Assembly: GCA_009740415.1 (NCBI GenBank)
Contig: WOYE01000005.1
Location: 98,738 to 162,737, forward strand
Origin: Planococcaceae bacterium Storch 2/2-2
Lineage (GTDB): Bacteria > Bacillota > Bacilli > Bacillales_A > Planococcaceae
Reading direction: 5' to 3'
Length of the DNA: 64,000 nt
Positions 10,871-19,862 of the stretch are shown here, one piece after another. A program made the position numbers and the translations under genes. The number at the start of each line of letters is the position of its first letter. Position 1 is the first letter of the stretch. The notes under the pieces were generated by a model that was not told the DNA's origin, did not search any database, and worked only from the letters and a program-made list of their open reading frames with translations.

Positions 10871-10891
10871 AATGACTGAATATCAGTCATT
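10871..10891 (+). promoter_or_regulatory. Dyad operator of first amidohydrolase
   Basis: Perfect palindrome with 9-bp arms AATGACTGA and TCAGTCATT around the 3-nt spacer ATA, about 20-40 nt downstream of the predicted transcription start. The same architecture recurs at 12746. It resembles FadR/TetR-type operators (TGAATGA-type half-sites). A repressor acting as a roadblock is the simplest reading; the regulator is not identified. Confidence 0.65.
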
Positions 10892-10913
10892 TAAAATAGG
10901 AAGGATGATTACA

Positions 10914-12506
10914 ATGACTCTTTTATTAAAAAGCAAAGCAGTGTTTACAGGACTCGCCAATGAACCACACGCGGCAACGATCGTCGTTAACGGACAAAAA
11001 ATCGAAGCCGTGTTACCGTATGATGCAGAAATAGAAGGTGCTCGTACGATCGATGTCGGTGAACGACTCATTACACCCGGTTTACACGATGCCCATTTAC
11101 ACTTAATGTTCGGCAGTATGTATGAGCATGCGAGCGTCAACTTAGATCAAGCGAAAAATGCGAGAGAAGCGATCGAAATTTTGAAAGCGTTTTCAGATAA
11201 AAATCCGGACGATGAATGGATCATCGGTTACGGGTGGGATCAAACGAATTGGGATGTGAATGAATTCCCTCACCGTTCTGATATCGACGCATTCATCACT
11301 GACCGACCTGTCATTTTATTCCACGCGGAAGGTCACTACACGTGGTTAAATACGAAAGGACTCGAAGTAGCAAATATTACGAAAGATACGGTCGCGCCAC
11401 CTTTCGGAGAAATTGAGAAAGATGAAAATGGAGAGTTAACAGGTATTTTAATTGAAACCGCATCGAATTTAGCATCCGAATATGCGCTCGACTTTCCACA
11501 CGAACGTCGTCTCGAACTATTTGACCAATTTTTAAAACTCGCTGCACGTCTCGGTATTACATCCGTGAACGATTTATTCGCGAGCTTCTTTGAAAAGTTA
11601 AACAACTTCTCGATTTATGGCGAATTCGAGCAACGAGGTCAATTAACGACTCGCATTCATCTGTATCCACAACTCGAAGAAGATTTAACCCGAGCGCGTC
11701 AACTACGAGAACAGTTCCATAGCGATAAACTACAACTCGCTGGATTAAAAGAATTCATCGACGGTGTCGTCACAGGTCATACCGCTCTCATGATCGACCC
11801 GTATGTCGATCGTCCAGAAACGCGCGGTGAGCCGACGAAGTCGAAAGAACAGTTCCAACAACTCGTTACACAGGCGGATGCAGAAGGTTTCCAAATTCGC
11901 TTCCATACGATCGGAGACGGTGCCGTTCGTTTCGGTCTCGACTTATTCGAAGAAGCTCAGAAACAAAACGGGACACGTGACTCTCGTCATGCACTCGAAC
12001 ATATTGAAGTCGTCAGTCCGACAGACATTCCACGTTTTAGACAACTCGGTGTGATCCCTTCTGTTCAACCGTCTCACCTAGCACTTATGCCGAGAGAAAG
12101 TCATACGACACGTGTCACAGAAGAAAAATATCCGTACATTTATAACATTAAAACGTTACAAGATTCAGTCGATCACATCGCATTTAGCACTGATTTTCCG
12201 ATTACACCACTCGATCCGATGAAAGAATTGTATTACGCGATCACGCGAAATGATTTCAATGGAGAACCGTGGAACGGTAAAGAAGCCGTCTCTTTAGCAG
12301 ACGCATTGCGAGGTTATACGTTAGGTGCTGCTTATAGCACACATCGCGAGCAAGAACTTGGAACGATCGAGCCTGGAAAGTTTGCAGATTTCGCTATTTT
12401 CGAATCCAACTTATTCGATCTCACTCCTGAACAAGTGAAGGAAGCAACCGTTTCTATGACGATTATGGACGGCAATGTCGTTTACGACCGAGACGATCTC
12501 TCATAA
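10914..12506 (+). CDS. YtcJ-like metal-dependent amidohydrolase (paralogue 1)
   Basis: 530 aa, amidohydrolase superfamily, YtcJ-like group. The start at 10914 is set by AGGAAGG about 10 nt upstream. The metal-binding HxH appears as GLHDAHLHLMFGS near residue 58; further markers are HAEGHYTW (~140), KEFIDGVVTGHTA (~280), FHTIGDGAVR (~328), HALEHIEV (~360) and FSTDFPITPLDP (~423). Family members hydrolyse amides, carbamates or cyclic imides, usually in the cytoplasm. It is closely related along its whole length to the next gene. It is monocistronic, with its own promoter, operator and terminator. Substrate unknown. Confidence 0.88.
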   Translation: MTLLLKSKAVFTGLANEPHAATIVVNGQKIEAVLPYDAEIEGARTIDVGERLITPGLHDAHLHLMFGSMYEHASVNLDQAKNAREAIEILKAFSDKNPDDEWIIGYGWDQTNWDVNEFPHRSDIDAFITDRPVILFHAEGHYTWLNTKGLEVANITKDTVAPPFGEIEKDENGELTGILIETASNLASEYALDFPHERRLELFDQFLKLAARLGITSVNDLFASFFEKLNNFSIYGEFEQRGQLTTRIHLYPQLEEDLTRARQLREQFHSDKLQLAGLKEFIDGVVTGHTALMIDPYVDRPETRGEPTKSKEQFQQLVTQADAEGFQIRFHTIGDGAVRFGLDLFEEAQKQNGTRDSRHALEHIEVVSPTDIPRFRQLGVIPSVQPSHLALMPRESHTTRVTEEKYPYIYNIKTLQDSVDHIAFSTDFPITPLDPMKELYYAITRNDFNGEPWNGKEAVSLADALRGYTLGAAYSTHREQELGTIEPGKFADFAIFESNLFDLTPEQVKEATVSMTIMDGNVVYDRDDLS

Positions 12507-12517
12507 AACTAATTCTA

Positions 12518-12557
12518 AATACCATCTCTTCAAAAAAGAAGAGATGGTATTTTTTGT
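12518..12557 (+). terminator. Terminator between the two amidohydrolase genes
   Basis: AATACCATCTCTTC-AAAAAA-GAAGAGATGGTATTTTTT, a long perfect stem and U-tract; the two paralogues are therefore separate transcripts. Confidence 0.9.
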
Positions 12558-12609
12558 AAAATGAATGAGAATCTACTTTTACACTATGTTAATATAATTA
12601 AAGAATTAT

Positions 12610-12638
12610 TTGACTTTTCACTTTTTCGTTGTTATATT
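12610..12638 (+). promoter_or_regulatory. Sigma-A promoter of second amidohydrolase operon
   Basis: TTGACT (12610-12615), 17-bp spacer, TATATT (12633-12638). It duplicates the promoter at 10816 nearly base for base, which suggests that the promoter was copied together with the gene. Confidence 0.8.
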
Positions 12639-12654
12639 TTAAAACATACTCACT

Positions 12655-12668
12655 TGCAAACGCTTACA
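12655..12668 (+). promoter_or_regulatory. cre site (CcpA operator)
   Basis: TGCAAACGCTTACA fits the cre consensus TGNAANCGNWNNCA at every position and lies just downstream of the predicted transcription start. This suggests carbon catabolite repression of the amidohydrolase-permease operon. Paralogue 1 has no such site. Confidence 0.7.
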
Positions 12669-12745
12669 AAAGCTATTGTAACGCGGTTCATTTTAAAAAT
12701 TGGTGATATTTGGTTAAATATCCTATTCCATGACCTATCATTAAA

Positions 12746-12766
12746 AATGAATGAACTTCATTCATT
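12746..12766 (+). promoter_or_regulatory. Dyad operator of second amidohydrolase operon
   Basis: Perfect 9-bp arms AATGAATGA and TCATTCATT around ACT. It differs from the dyad at 10871 by one base per arm, changed symmetrically. Such symmetric change is what selection on a dimeric regulator would produce. It lies about 100 nt into the transcript, between the cre site and the start codon. Confidence 0.65.
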
Positions 12767-12800
12767 TATTATTTGAAAATTATTAAAAGAGGTGTATCGT

Positions 12801-14411
12801 ATGAGACAAAAAGTGACGAAAATTATCATTAGCCAAAATGTTTTTACGAGTTTAAATGACTTTCCTTCTCCTGCTCTCATCGCCATTTCAAATGATGTCA
12901 TCGTTGCCGTAGACGATATTCATACTTTGGAACGTTATCGAACAGACGATACCGAAGTGATCGATGTTGGAGATCGACTCGTTATTCCTGGTTTACATGA
13001 TGCTCATTTGCACTTAATGTTCGGCAGCATGTATGAAACGCGCAGTGTCAACTTATCGACTGCTCACTCCGCAGAAGAAGCTGCTGATCTCGTCGAAACG
13101 TTCGCCGAGACGAGGCCGACGGATGAATGGATCATCGGTTACGGATGGGATCACACGAATTGGGAAAAATCTGCTTTTCCGATGAAAGAAACACTCGATC
13201 GATTAAACGAAACGCGACCGACCATACTTTTCCATGCCGAAGGTCATTACACATGGGTCAACTCCCGCGCACTCGAAATCGCTCGCATTACGAGTGAGAC
13301 GATCGCACCTCCTTTCGGTGAAATTGTGAAAGATGAAACAGGAGAACCGACAGGTGTGCTCATAGAAACTGCAAGCAATTTCGTTACGCCGATTGCGTTA
13401 AACTTCCCGCCTCATGAAAAAGAAGCGCTGCTCGAATCCTTTTTATCATTAAGCGCACGTTACGGAGTCACTTCCGTGAACGACTTATACGCGAGTGCAC
13501 TCGATGCGATCAACGATTTTGAGCTGTATCGAGCGTTCGATGAGGCGAATCGATTAACGACTCGTATTCACATTTATCCTGAACTTGACGGGAACATCGA
13601 CCGAGCAAAAATGTTGAGAACTCGCTACAATAGCCCGACGTTCCAACTCGCTGGTTTGAAACAATTTATCGACGGTGTCGTTACGAGTCATACCGCTTAC
13701 ATGATCGAACCGTACGTCGATCGACCGGAAACACGTGGACAACCGACTCAATCACCTGAACGGTTAGCGCAGCTCGTACGAGAAGCCGATCGAGAAGGAT
13801 TTCAAATACGACTTCACGCAATCGGTGATGGTGCCGTTCGGCTCGGGCTAGATGTTTTTGAACGAGCTGCCGAACAAAATGGGATGAATGATCGACGTCA
13901 CGCAATCGAACATATTGAAATCATCGATCCAGATGACGTAAAGCGGTTTAAAAAGCTAAACGTCATACCATCTGTTCAACCGTCCCACTTAGCACTTATG
14001 CCGAAAGAAAGTCATACGTTACGCGTGGCGGAAGAAAAACATCCGTACATTTATCCGATTCAAACGTTATTGAAAGAAGCTGGACGAATCGCATTTAGTA
14101 CCGACTTTCCGATTGCACCGCTCAATCCGATGGAGCAGCTGTACTATGCACTCACTCGATATGATCATCAAGGAAATCCGTGGAACGAAATCGAACGAAT
14201 ATCATTAGCAGAAGCACTGAAAGCGTATACGATTGGCGCCGCATACAGTACCCATCGTGATGATCAATTAGGAACGATTGAATCTGGAAAGTATGCGGAC
14301 CTCGTCATCTTTGAAAAAAACTTATTCGACTTATCACCTGAAGACATTCGAGAAACGAATGTTGCTTATACGATTATGAACGGCGCGATCGTCTATGACG
14401 CTAATTTGTAA
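12801..14411 (+). CDS. YtcJ-like metal-dependent amidohydrolase (paralogue 2)
   Basis: 536 aa, same family and domain plan as the preceding gene. Conserved motifs are GLHDAHLHLMFGS (~67), HAEGHYTW (~149), KQFIDGVVTSHTA (~288), LHAIGDGAVR (~337), HAIEHIEI (~369) and FSTDFPIAPLNP (~432). GAGGTG precedes ATG 12801. It is followed after 30 bp by an amino-acid-type permease, so an imported compound is probably its substrate. The cre site and the dyad indicate control by carbon supply and by a specific regulator. Amide or imide hydrolysis is inferred from the family only. Confidence 0.88.
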   Translation: MRQKVTKIIISQNVFTSLNDFPSPALIAISNDVIVAVDDIHTLERYRTDDTEVIDVGDRLVIPGLHDAHLHLMFGSMYETRSVNLSTAHSAEEAADLVETFAETRPTDEWIIGYGWDHTNWEKSAFPMKETLDRLNETRPTILFHAEGHYTWVNSRALEIARITSETIAPPFGEIVKDETGEPTGVLIETASNFVTPIALNFPPHEKEALLESFLSLSARYGVTSVNDLYASALDAINDFELYRAFDEANRLTTRIHIYPELDGNIDRAKMLRTRYNSPTFQLAGLKQFIDGVVTSHTAYMIEPYVDRPETRGQPTQSPERLAQLVREADREGFQIRLHAIGDGAVRLGLDVFERAAEQNGMNDRRHAIEHIEIIDPDDVKRFKKLNVIPSVQPSHLALMPKESHTLRVAEEKHPYIYPIQTLLKEAGRIAFSTDFPIAPLNPMEQLYYALTRYDHQGNPWNEIERISLAEALKAYTIGAAYSTHRDDQLGTIESGKYADLVIFEKNLFDLSPEDIRETNVAYTIMNGAIVYDANL

Positions 14412-14441
14412 GCGCTATCAATTACTGAAGGAGTTTTGCTT

Positions 14442-15827
14442 ATGACATCTACTCAACAACTTTCTCGCTCACTTTCTCTTCCTGCTGTCGTTATGAACGG
14501 AATGGCTTTCATGGCGTTAACGACTGTATTCAGTACGTACGGAATCGCTGCCGAAATTTCAAACGGTATGGTAGCCGGCGCTTACTTAGTCGCTCTCGTC
14601 GTCATGATGTTCACCGCGCATAGTTACGGACAAATGGCTCGAGCTTTTCCGATGTCCGGTTCTGCATATACGTATGCGCAACATGCGATTAATCCGTTCG
14701 TCGGATTTCTCGTCGGTTGGGCTATTTTAATGGACTACTTATTCATTCCGATGGTTAACTTTTTACTTTTCGGTATTTTCTTCTCTGCTGCCATTCCACA
14801 AATTCCAGAATTCGTTTGGATTTTAGCATTGATCGTTATCGTCACGTACGTTAACGCAAAAGGTGTCAAATTTAGTTCACGTATTAACATGATCATCATT
14901 TCACTCTCAGCACTATTTTTACTATTGTTCGGCGTCCTTGCCATTCGTTCGATTTTAAGCGGTACGGGAACGGGTATGCTCGTCAACTTAGATCCGATCT
15001 TCGATCCGAGCAAATCACCTACTTACTTAATTGCCGGTGCAGCGCTACTTTGCTTCTCCTTTTTAGGATTCGATGCCGTCACTACTTTTTCGGAAGAAGT
15101 GAAAGATCCGAAGAAAAATGTTCCACGTGCGATTTTTCTCGTGACGATTATCGGCGGACTCATTTTTACATCCGCTGCTTACTTTGCCCATAACGTATGG
15201 CCTGACTTTACGACGTTCAAAGATCCGGATGCTGCTGCTAATGAAATTTTCTTACTCATCGGTGGAAGCGCGATGCAAGCGGCCTTCTTAACGATCACGG
15301 CACTCGTCGTATTCGGTTCTGCTTCCGCTTCACAAGCGAGCGCAGCCCGCGTCCTTTATGCAATGGGACGTGACGGTCAATTGCCTCAAAAATTTTTCGG
15401 TACGTTGAATGAAAAAACGAAAGTACCTGTGAACAACATCGTTTTAATCGGTGTCATTTCACTCAGTGCCTTGTTCGTTTCACTTTCATTCATCGCAACT
15501 TTCATTAACTTTGGCGCTTTGTTATCGTTCACTGTCGTTAACTTATCCGTCATCATTTACTACTATGTGAAACAAAAAAGACGTTCCCCATTCGATACAG
15601 TAAAGTTTTTAATCATCCCTGCGATGGGAGCTTTAATGACACTTGCGTTATTAGTCAACCTCGACATGTATTCGAAAGTCGTCGGAAGCATTTGGTTTTT
15701 ACTCGGTGTCATTTATCTCGGCTGGATGACGAAAGGGTTCCGTCAGCCGCCACCGACGCTCCATACGGACCCGGATAGCGGAGTTGTCGAAGAAACGGTC
15801 GTAACTAACCCTTCTACTACGCCATAA
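14442..15827 (+). CDS. APC-family amino acid/amine permease
   Basis: 461 aa with about twelve hydrophobic helices. The APC signature regions are SGSAYTYAQHAINPFVGFLVGW (residues ~73-94) and the helix-6 FSFLGFDAVTTFSEEVKDPKKNVPRAI motif (~205-231). The ATG at 14442 follows GAAGGAG. It is in an operon with the upstream amidohydrolase and shares its cre site and dyad. The family imports amino acids or polyamines by proton symport; with an amidohydrolase partner, an amide, cyclic imide or N-substituted amino acid is a reasonable guess. A terminator closes the operon. Confidence 0.87.
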   Translation: MTSTQQLSRSLSLPAVVMNGMAFMALTTVFSTYGIAAEISNGMVAGAYLVALVVMMFTAHSYGQMARAFPMSGSAYTYAQHAINPFVGFLVGWAILMDYLFIPMVNFLLFGIFFSAAIPQIPEFVWILALIVIVTYVNAKGVKFSSRINMIIISLSALFLLLFGVLAIRSILSGTGTGMLVNLDPIFDPSKSPTYLIAGAALLCFSFLGFDAVTTFSEEVKDPKKNVPRAIFLVTIIGGLIFTSAAYFAHNVWPDFTTFKDPDAAANEIFLLIGGSAMQAAFLTITALVVFGSASASQASAARVLYAMGRDGQLPQKFFGTLNEKTKVPVNNIVLIGVISLSALFVSLSFIATFINFGALLSFTVVNLSVIIYYYVKQKRRSPFDTVKFLIIPAMGALMTLALLVNLDMYSKVVGSIWFLLGVIYLGWMTKGFRQPPPTLHTDPDSGVVEETVVTNPSTTP

Positions 15828-15849
15828 GATCGTTCAAAACGAGATCATC

Positions 15850-15889
15850 AAAAAAGACACTTGAGCGAGTATTAGCTCAAGTGTCTTTT
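15850..15889 (+). terminator. Terminator after the APC permease
   Basis: AAAAGACACTTGAGC…GCTCAAGTGTCTTTT, perfect 15-bp stem with an 8-nt loop, usable from either side. Confidence 0.9.
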
Positions 15890-15957
15890 CATATGATTAA
15901 ACGTCCTCTCACGATCCGATCAACGAGCACGTGAACAGGCTTTTTGTTCGTGTAACG

Positions 15958-17451
15958 TTACGGCGCTTTCGGACCGTTGTAAGCGGGAGAATCTTCCGGA
16001 CGAATCCGCTTCACGAACAATGTTAAAACGAGTGCAATTGCCGCGATCACGGTAGAAAGGAAGAAGGAAAAGTTAATCCCTTCGAGCATCGCTTGTTGAC
16101 CGAGTGATGCCATCCACTCTTGAACGAGTGACGGATCGGTCGGCTCATTCGCGGCTTCTTCAACGAGTAAACGTTCTAAAACTGATTCTGAACGTGTCGT
16201 CATCACCGTTAATAAAATCGCTGAACCGATTGCTCCTGATACTTGTTGTAACGTGTTGTTTAATGCCGTACCGTGCGGGTTAAACTCTGGTGGCAATTGA
16301 TTCAATCCGTTCGTCATAATCGGCATCATCACCATCGACATACCGAACATTCGAACGGTATACAACATCATAATGTAATTGTAGCTGTCGTTAAATCCGA
16401 GTCGGCTTAAAAAATACGTCGTCGTTACAGTAATCGTAAGTCCTGTTAAAGCGAGTGCGCGCGGACCGTATTTATCGAACAGTTTTCCTGTAATAGGAGA
16501 CATGATCCCCATTACGATCGCCCCTGGTAACATGAGAAGTCCCGATTCAAACGGTGAAATGCCACGGATCGTCTGGACGTAAAGCGGTGTTAAAATCATC
16601 GCTGAAAACATCGAAACAGAAATGACGACTGCGATGACCGATGACAACGTGAACATCGAATAACGGTACACTCGAAAATCGAGCAATGGCTCTTTCATGC
16701 CGAGCTGACGGATGACGAACCAAACGAGCGACACCGCGCCGACTGCAATCGTTCCGTACACTGTAATAGAACTCCAGCCCGCATCTCCTGCCGCACTAAA
16801 TCCGTACAAGAGACCACCGAACCCGAGTGTCGATAAAACGAGTGAAAAGACATCTAACGTCACTTGTTTCGTCGGCATAATGTTTTTCAACTTCATGATA
16901 GCAACGATCAAAATCGTCGCTGCAATCGGCACGACGATGCCGAAAAGAACACGCCAATCGTAATGTTCAATGATCCATCCGGATAAAGTCGGACCGATCG
17001 CTGGTGCGGTAATCATAACGAGTCCGAACAGTCCCATCGCCGTTCCTCTTTTTTCAACTGGAAAAGCGACGAGCATAATGTTCATAAGAAGCGGCATCAT
17101 TAAAGCTGAACCAGCCGCCTGAATCATTCGCGCGACGACTAAAATGAAAAATGTCGGCGCGAGCATAGCAAGGACCGTTCCTGCTGTAAATAAAGACATT
17201 GCCGTAATAAATAAATGACGGTTCGTAAACCGTTGAACGAAAAAGGCGCTCGCCGGAATTAAAATACCGTTCACGAGCATAAAACCGGTCGTGAGCCACT
17301 GGACCATCGACGGCTTCACTGAAAATTCTTCCATAATCGTCGGCAAAGCGACATTCAATAACGTATTGTTTAAAAACGCAATAAATGCACCTAAAAATAA
17401 AATAGCGATCATCCCATACGGGGGTCGCTTCGGTGTTTGAACAGCTGTCAT
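15958..17451 (-). CDS. DHA2-family (EmrB/QacA-type) MFS drug exporter
   Basis: 497 aa with about fourteen hydrophobic helices, the DHA2 count. Helix 1 carries FLNNTLLNVALPTIM, the usual acidic D-to-N position of helix 1, and the antiporter motif C reads ITAPAIGPTLSGWI near residues 145-158. The start at 17451 has GGAGGT upstream. It is divergently transcribed from a TetR regulator with 163 bp between the two starts, and the intergenic region has CTGTC…GACAG inverted half-sites upstream of the exporter. Efflux of cationic drugs or other amphiphiles is likely; the natural substrate is unknown. Confidence 0.9.
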   Translation of the reverse strand: MTAVQTPKRPPYGMIAILFLGAFIAFLNNTLLNVALPTIMEEFSVKPSMVQWLTTGFMLVNGILIPASAFFVQRFTNRHLFITAMSLFTAGTVLAMLAPTFFILVVARMIQAAGSALMMPLLMNIMLVAFPVEKRGTAMGLFGLVMITAPAIGPTLSGWIIEHYDWRVLFGIVVPIAATILIVAIMKLKNIMPTKQVTLDVFSLVLSTLGFGGLLYGFSAAGDAGWSSITVYGTIAVGAVSLVWFVIRQLGMKEPLLDFRVYRYSMFTLSSVIAVVISVSMFSAMILTPLYVQTIRGISPFESGLLMLPGAIVMGIMSPITGKLFDKYGPRALALTGLTITVTTTYFLSRLGFNDSYNYIMMLYTVRMFGMSMVMMPIMTNGLNQLPPEFNPHGTALNNTLQQVSGAIGSAILLTVMTTRSESVLERLLVEEAANEPTDPSLVQEWMASLGQQAMLEGINFSFFLSTVIAAIALVLTLFVKRIRPEDSPAYNGPKAP

Positions 17452-17614
17452 ATGTACCTCCTGAATGACCTGTCTAATTTTTATACTGACAGTCCACTAC
17501 GCCATTCTACTCGTTCTCCCTGTCCATTTCAATCATTTTGTTCTACTCTACAAACGAGTCGTTTTCACTTATACTAGAACGAGTGATACTTATGTTAAAG
17601 AAAGGACGTGTCCT

Positions 17615-18499
17615 ATGAACGATCGAAAACGACAAGTGTTACGGACGGCTCAACGATTGTTTATTGAAAACGGGTTTCCGATGACTTCCGTTCAACAAAT
17701 TATCGACGAAGCTCAAATTTCTAAAGGGACGTTTTACAACTATTTTAAATCGAAAAATGATTGTTTGTTAGCGATTTTACAAGATGCCTATGAAGAAGCG
17801 ACTGTATTGCGTCGGGAATTGTTGACGAATGAAAACCGTCAAGACCCTGAAGTGTTCATCGAACAAGTAGCGATACGACTCATTTTGAATCGTGAACAAA
17901 ATTTATTACCTCTTTACGAAGCTGTCTTTTATTCAGGGGATCCTGATTTAATTTCTTACATTGAACGCCATTTCAAAGATGAACTCTTTTGGATGAGCGA
18001 CCGGTTACACGATTTATTCGGACCTGCTATCGAACCGTTCGCTGCGGATGTGACGTTACTGTTCACAGGAATGATGAAACAATATTTACATTTTTCACAC
18101 CCGAAATTCCAATTACCGATCGACGCTAAAAAGTTAATTACGTTCATTTATGAACAAATCGAGCAAATCGTTCCTGCCATTATCGAACGGAACGAACCGT
18201 TCGTCGGAGATGCCATTTTTAAAAAATTAGGTGCGCCATCAACGGCTCCTTTACTTTCTAAACGCGTCGTAGAACAGGCACTGTTCACATTTAAACAAGA
18301 ATGTGGCGATGAGCTCCAACAACATCAACTGGAATATATGAGCTTTTTTGAAGAAGAATTGCAGCGCGACACGTTGCGAACGACTCTCCTTCACCATATG
18401 GTTCAACTGTTCCGGCGCTCATTCGAACATACGAAATGGGAAAGCGAAGCAGATGCGCTTAGCCATCTCATTTGGCAGTACATGGACCAGCAAACGTAA
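17615..18499 (+). CDS. TetR/AcrR-family transcriptional regulator
   Basis: 294 aa, longer than usual for the family (about 190-220). The N-terminal helix-turn-helix is textbook: FIENGFPMTSVQQIIDEAQ then ISKGTFYNYFKSKNDCL (residues ~14-50). The rest is a large helical ligand and dimer region with no match I recognise. ATG 17615 follows AAAGGACG. Its position opposite the DHA2 exporter makes it the probable repressor of that gene and of itself. Whether it also controls the two amidohydrolase dyads upstream is open, since the same palindrome is absent from its own promoter. Confidence 0.88.
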   Translation: MNDRKRQVLRTAQRLFIENGFPMTSVQQIIDEAQISKGTFYNYFKSKNDCLLAILQDAYEEATVLRRELLTNENRQDPEVFIEQVAIRLILNREQNLLPLYEAVFYSGDPDLISYIERHFKDELFWMSDRLHDLFGPAIEPFAADVTLLFTGMMKQYLHFSHPKFQLPIDAKKLITFIYEQIEQIVPAIIERNEPFVGDAIFKKLGAPSTAPLLSKRVVEQALFTFKQECGDELQQHQLEYMSFFEEELQRDTLRTTLLHHMVQLFRRSFEHTKWESEADALSHLIWQYMDQQT

Positions 18500-18610
18500 A
18501 TCTTTACAGAAGGTTTACGAAAAAGAACTCGTCCGTTAACGTTCATTTGCGATACTCATTGATGAAGGACGCGCAATCCTTCACTCCCTTTCCCACCGCT
18601 CCAATGAGAT

Positions 18611-18640
18611 GGAAGAAAACTGTACGGCCAGTTTTCTTCC
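18611..18640 (+). terminator. Hairpin after the TetR gene
   Basis: GGAAGAAAACTG-TACGGC-CAGTTTTCTTCC, a perfect 12-bp stem but without a clear U-tract. It may end tetR transcription or stabilise its 3' end. A second terminator follows at 18658. Confidence 0.55.
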
Positions 18641-18657
18641 CCCTAACCTTCACATGG

Positions 18658-18692
18658 AAAAAACCTGTCGCTCGGATACGACAGGTTTTTCT
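18658..18692 (+). terminator. Terminator between tetR and the 2-hydroxyacid dehydrogenase
   Basis: AAAAAACCTGTCG-CTCGGATA-CGACAGGTTTTT, bidirectional, between convergent genes. Confidence 0.85.
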
Positions 18693-18700
18693 CATATGTT

Positions 18701-19669
18701 TTATTGTTTCGGTACGACGTTGTTCGGCTCTTCCCCTTCGAGTACAGCACGAATGGATCGAGCATTCATTTGCAACATTTTTTCTCTCGTGCGAATGGAA
18801 GCGCTACCAATATGTGGTAGAGCAACGACATTCGGTAACGTTAATAACGGATGGTCTGTCGGAAGTGGTTCTTCTTTAAAGACATCGAGCCCTGCTGCAA
18901 AAATTTCTCCTGCTTGCAATGCCTCATACAATGCTTCTTCATCAACCATTCCACCACGCGCCGCATTAACGAGTACGGCGTCTTTTCTCATTCGCTTCAA
19001 TGCATCAGCATCGATCAAGTGACGTGTCTCATCAGTCAACGGTGCGAATAAAACGACGAACTGACACGTTTCAATCAACGTATCGACGTCGACGTACTTC
19101 GCTTCTAACGTACGTTCCGCCTCTTCTTTTCGATTCCGGTTGTAATAGTAAATGTCCATGTCGAACCCTTTCGCCCGACGAGCGACCGCTTCGCCGATTC
19201 GTCCCATTCCGATAATACCGATCGACGCTCCGTACACATCGACTCCGGTATAACTGAACGGCTCCCACGCTTTCCACGTCCCTTTACGAACCGAACGTTC
19301 CGCTTCAGGCAATTGACGAGCAGCCGACATTAACAATCCGAAAGCGAGATCAGCCGTAGATTCCGTTAATACGTCCGGCGTATGACAAACGATAATACCG
19401 CGACGTTGTGCCTCTTTCACATCGATGTTATTAAATCCGACACCCATATTCGCAATGACACGGACGTTCGGTAACGCATCGAGTACACTCGCATCGACTT
19501 GATCATCAATCGTCGTCCATAGCGCCTCTACTCGCTCGCCATACGTTACAACGTCTTCCATCGGATCGACTTGGTCGATCGTCGCCATGACGATTTCATA
19601 CGTAGGACGAAACAATGTCGTGAATCGTTCATCGATCGAACGCGTACAATAAATGATTGGTTTCATCAC
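18701..19669 (-). CDS. D-isomer-specific 2-hydroxyacid dehydrogenase (glyoxylate/hydroxypyruvate reductase type)
   Basis: NAD(P)-dependent oxidoreductase of 322 aa. The nucleotide-binding motif GIIGMGRIGEAVARR lies near residues 150-164, followed by the YYYNRNRK loop, where an Arg-rich stretch suggests NADPH preference. Catalytic residues are visible: Arg in NAARGGMVDEEAL (~236), Glu in DVFKEEPLP (~265) and His in LPHIGSAS (~284). Closest in style to Bacillus YoaD/YvcT-like glyoxylate or 2-ketogluconate reductases. It is a single gene on the minus strand facing tetR. The physiological substrate cannot be decided from the sequence. Confidence 0.9.
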   Translation of the reverse strand: MMKPIIYCTRSIDERFTTLFRPTYEIVMATIDQVDPMEDVVTYGERVEALWTTIDDQVDASVLDALPNVRVIANMGVGFNNIDVKEAQRRGIIVCHTPDVLTESTADLAFGLLMSAARQLPEAERSVRKGTWKAWEPFSYTGVDVYGASIGIIGMGRIGEAVARRAKGFDMDIYYYNRNRKEEAERTLEAKYVDVDTLIETCQFVVLFAPLTDETRHLIDADALKRMRKDAVLVNAARGGMVDEEALYEALQAGEIFAAGLDVFKEEPLPTDHPLLTLPNVVALPHIGSASIRTREKMLQMNARSIRAVLEGEEPNNVVPKQ

Positions 19670-19817
19670 ATCTCCCCCTTCCTTCTATTATTCCTCATCT
19701 CTCAAGAAAAAGAAACGAATAACAAAACAAGATCGGTTTAAAGAAAAGAGGAAATGAAACGAACAGCTCTTTGTACAATGGGCAGTAAGCTGGTAGCGAC
19801 CTATAAAACGATGTGAA

Positions 19818-19858
19818 AAAAGCATTCGAGTGGATGAACACTCGAATGCTTCTCTTTT
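19818..19858 (-). terminator. Terminator after the RNR beta subunit gene
   Basis: AAGCATTCGAGTG-GATGAA-CACTCGAATGCTT with a U-tract in the minus direction. The rest of the 19670-19862 gap shows nothing identifiable. Confidence 0.88.
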
Positions 19859-19862
19859 TTCA

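Noticed and set aside
17456..17614. The amidohydrolase-type dyad as operator of the TetR/DHA2 pair
   Set aside because: The region contains CTGTC…GACAG half-sites and short palindromes, but not the AATGAMTGA/TCAKTCATT arms; a link between TetR and the amidohydrolase genes is therefore not supported.
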